Shown here: one piece after another, positions 61,551-64,000 of the stretch
Position numbering within the stretch: position 1 is the first letter of the stretch
Layout: each line of letters opens with the position of its first letter
NCBI GenBank assembly: GCA_022605955.1
Contig: JAKCOZ010000003.1
Span: forward strand, 41,318,761 to 41,382,760
Reading direction: 5' to 3'
Length of the DNA stretch: 64,000 nt
Source: Rallus limicola
Lineage: Eukaryota > Chordata > Aves > Gruiformes > Rallidae
Program-made: the position numbers and the translations under genes
The notes under the pieces: generated by a model
What the model was told of the DNA's origin: nothing
The model's input: the letters and a program-made list of their open reading frames with translations, nothing else
Databases searched by the model: none

Positions 61551-64000
61551 ATTTGTGCTTGTGCCCCTAGGTGTTCTATGAAGCACTAGCAAACATGAGT
61601 TCTTTGGCAATCTGTTAGAACACTTTGTCCTTCTCCCTAGTCAAAACCACTTAATTATGACATAATTCTTTTCAACTGGTTTTGCTGATATTCTTGCAAT
61701 AGGTTCAGTCTAACAACAGACCCATTTTCTGGGCAGACACTGCCCACAAGGCCAAGCAGACGTTATATGTTGCTGTTCTAACTTGTTTCCTTTGGTGTCA
61801 TTGCTAAGAATTGCATAAAATTAATAGCTAAGGAGAACTTCTTACATTTCTCCAGTTCCTTGCACAAAGGACAATCCAAAGTGTTGTGATCAGTTCATAA
61901 TGAAGAATAACTTAGAACTATCCCACATGTAGAAGGCGGGTTTCATAATTCTCTTAGATCATAGAGTCACGTTCTGCCCTCAGACATATGTGATTACCCT
62001 CTCTGAAGTTGTCAGGAATGTGCTTCATACATTAAAAGAGCACAGTTAGCAGCATGATTGCCTTGTCTAGGCATTGGTATATGCAGAATAGTTGCTTTGT
62101 TTTCAGGTTGATTTCCATTTTCTTTAGAGGAATAGAGGAGAGCAGCAGTTAAAGGCCTTCAGCACTTGTCTGGACACACAAATAAAGTGTTCACTACGAA
62201 CATAGACTGAAACTAGACTCCAGTGGGCATGGCTGTAAATATGTATATATAACATGGGTTTATCCATATGTACACAAAGACTCCACTGAAGGGAAAAATG
62301 CAGTGTCAAATACAAATAATCCTCCAAAGCTGCAAAACTACTACAAATGCCTTTACAGGGCTATAAGGTATGTATCTGCAAAGCCTTCAGGAGACCTTAG
62401 GAAGTTCACCAGATATACAATTGATTACGACATATGACTAACAAGCCAATAACACTGGGAACATCCCAGAAGCTTTTGAGCCTGGGAAGCTCAGGTTTCT
62501 CACTGGTGTTTGCATCTCAGAGGAACTTCCCTACCTTAACTGAAATGTAATAAGATGTAGTGAGTTCAGCTGCCTTTTAATGTGTGCTGACAGAAACTTC
62601 TAATGAAGGTGAAGTCCATACCTATCTTCTGCCAAATGATTCTCTGGTTGTAACCGGTGCCCCCTACTCCTAACCCCTAGTGTTATGATTTGCATGACTA
62701 GTGCCATCTGGTGAAGCAACTGGCCACTCATTATAGATGAGCTGGCACCATGCTCTCTCCCTTTAAAAAATATCCCAAGTGTTGGACTAATCAGGGAAAC
62801 ACACACAGGAGAAACAAGAAGAACAATATCATGTGGGCACCACTTATAAAAATGCACAGCTGCAAATCCCAGGTGGGGACAGGATCAGAGCTGCTGCTGG
62901 ACAGCAGGCCTGTGATGCCCCAGCACCTCCACCCTTGGCTACTCCCTCCAAGGACTGAATGAATTTTTCTATGTGTACTGTCAGCTTAAGTTATGATTGA
63001 TTTGTTAAAAAAGCCCAATCTACAGAGGGTCCAGGTAAAATAAAGTTCTGATTGTGACAAAAGCTTTGTTGCATCATCATTCTACCAAAGGTCCCTAAAG
63101 GATCTGCCTTTTCCCATAGTGTTTGGTGACACCAGTATGGCAGTAGGAAAGTATTGAGAACCAGTGAGAAGAAAATTCCTAATTCATCTGTGTTGCTTTC
63201 CAATGCCCAAGGAAAGAAAATGGGTTTCTGCCTGCCACAACGTGAACAATACTAATGAAATAAAAATTAAAGTTATTGAGAAATCCTCTGAACTACAGAG
63301 AAAGCATACGGCATGGAAAGCAAAAAACCTTCAGTTCTCCAATAATTTACCTCAGGAAGGTTTGTTTACCATAGGAGCAGCCAGAATATTTAAACAGATT
63401 TCCTACACTTTAAGAAAATTGAATTTTCCTTGCATATGCACTGGGTTTCATGAGGAAAATGAAAGGCTCTGGTAGTAAGCTTCTAAACTATTTTTGAAGT
63501 CATGTATAGGGTTTAAGTTCCAACTCTCTCTAAGGTTCCAGACTAGTAATTTAAATATACTGCTTAGGAGACTGCTTAAATGACATTTCCAATCAAAAGG
63601 TATGATTAACATCCTCATTACAATGATGTTCTCCAAGCTGTTAATAGACACCAAAGAGGTAGTGCATGTAGTTATTGAACACCATTCAAAGCTGAGAAAA
63701 CACTTTGATTTTTATTGTGTCAAAATTAATAGGAGCTATAAAATTAGATGTGCATAATAATTAAAAATAACCTGTTCTTTATATACCTTGGTCTCTTTTA
63801 ACCACCTGTAAAAAGAGAGGGCTGCAGTTTAATTGGAAAGCTTTCTTCTTTTTTTCCTCACTTTATGTATTTTCACTGTATGTAAATGTGCTCTAGTGAA
63901 ACAGAGATAAAACCTACTTTTACTATAAGCTAGTTCTTCAAGTCCAACAACACCCCAGGCTCGTGTCAAAATACAAAACACCAAAATTATTATTTGTCTT
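61551..64000. other. Unique AT-rich DNA, no gene seen
   Basis: I recognise no repeat or exon up to the window end. The plus frame at 63164-63475 (103 codons) is unrecognised and has no support. Confidence 0.5.

Overview
The window reads as intergenic or intronic DNA from a bird, most likely a neoavian. The case rests on the repeats. About a dozen fragments of CR1 LINEs occur on both strands. Several keep the 3' ending of short ATTCTRTGATTCTR-like repeats instead of a poly-A tail. Around them lie several families of avian long terminal repeats (LTRs) and remnants of ERVL-type endogenous retroviruses. I found no intact protein-coding gene, no rRNA or tRNA, and no bacterial-style operon or CRISPR array. 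Nearly all open reading frames are repeat-derived or of chance length.

Layout. 1-2.4 kb: unique AT-rich DNA with one family A solo LTR (1026-1591). 2.4-3.7 kb: a CR1 3' end running into a 0.68 kb (GAAGG)n array. 5.2-7.3 kb: two antisense CR1 fragments. 7.9-8.9 kb: a nearly complete family B LTR. 9-19.8 kb: mostly unique DNA holding a few weak exon-like stretches on the minus strand. 19.8-21.1 kb: two antisense CR1 pieces, one chimeric. 23.7-24.2 kb: a second family A LTR. 26.4-26.6 kb: a (CCCTTT)n tract. 27.3-28.7 kb: a CR1 reverse-transcriptase fragment broken by a family B LTR whose two parts point in opposite directions. 31.7-35.2 kb: two long antisense CR1s of different subfamilies. 37.2-37.8 kb: a CR1 3' end. 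38.4-40.3 kb: an ERVL 5' LTR with a decayed gag. 41.0-41.35 kb: a CpG-rich, apparently younger LTR. 44.8-48.8 kb: a nested cluster of LTR in LTR, a CR1 ORF2 fragment, an antisense ERVL integrase with polypurine tract and LTR edge, and a CR1 3' end. 52.8-53.2 kb: CR1. 55.8-56.95 kb: three consecutive LTR fragments. 57.6 kb: a family B LTR end. 59.7-60.65 kb: a possible env-like remnant. 61.4 kb: a CR1 3' end.

Nothing here works together as a pathway. The window records successive retroelement insertions and later rearrangements. The most informative oddities are a 61-bp unique segment found both inside the ERVL gag and 3.3 kb away, the LTR split into oppositely oriented complementary parts, an integrase remnant that still shows D-35-E spacing, and a regular decamer block within the pentamer satellite. 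I did not find a convincing new biological system. LTR family letters (A-F) are my own labels, because I cannot assign database names without a search.
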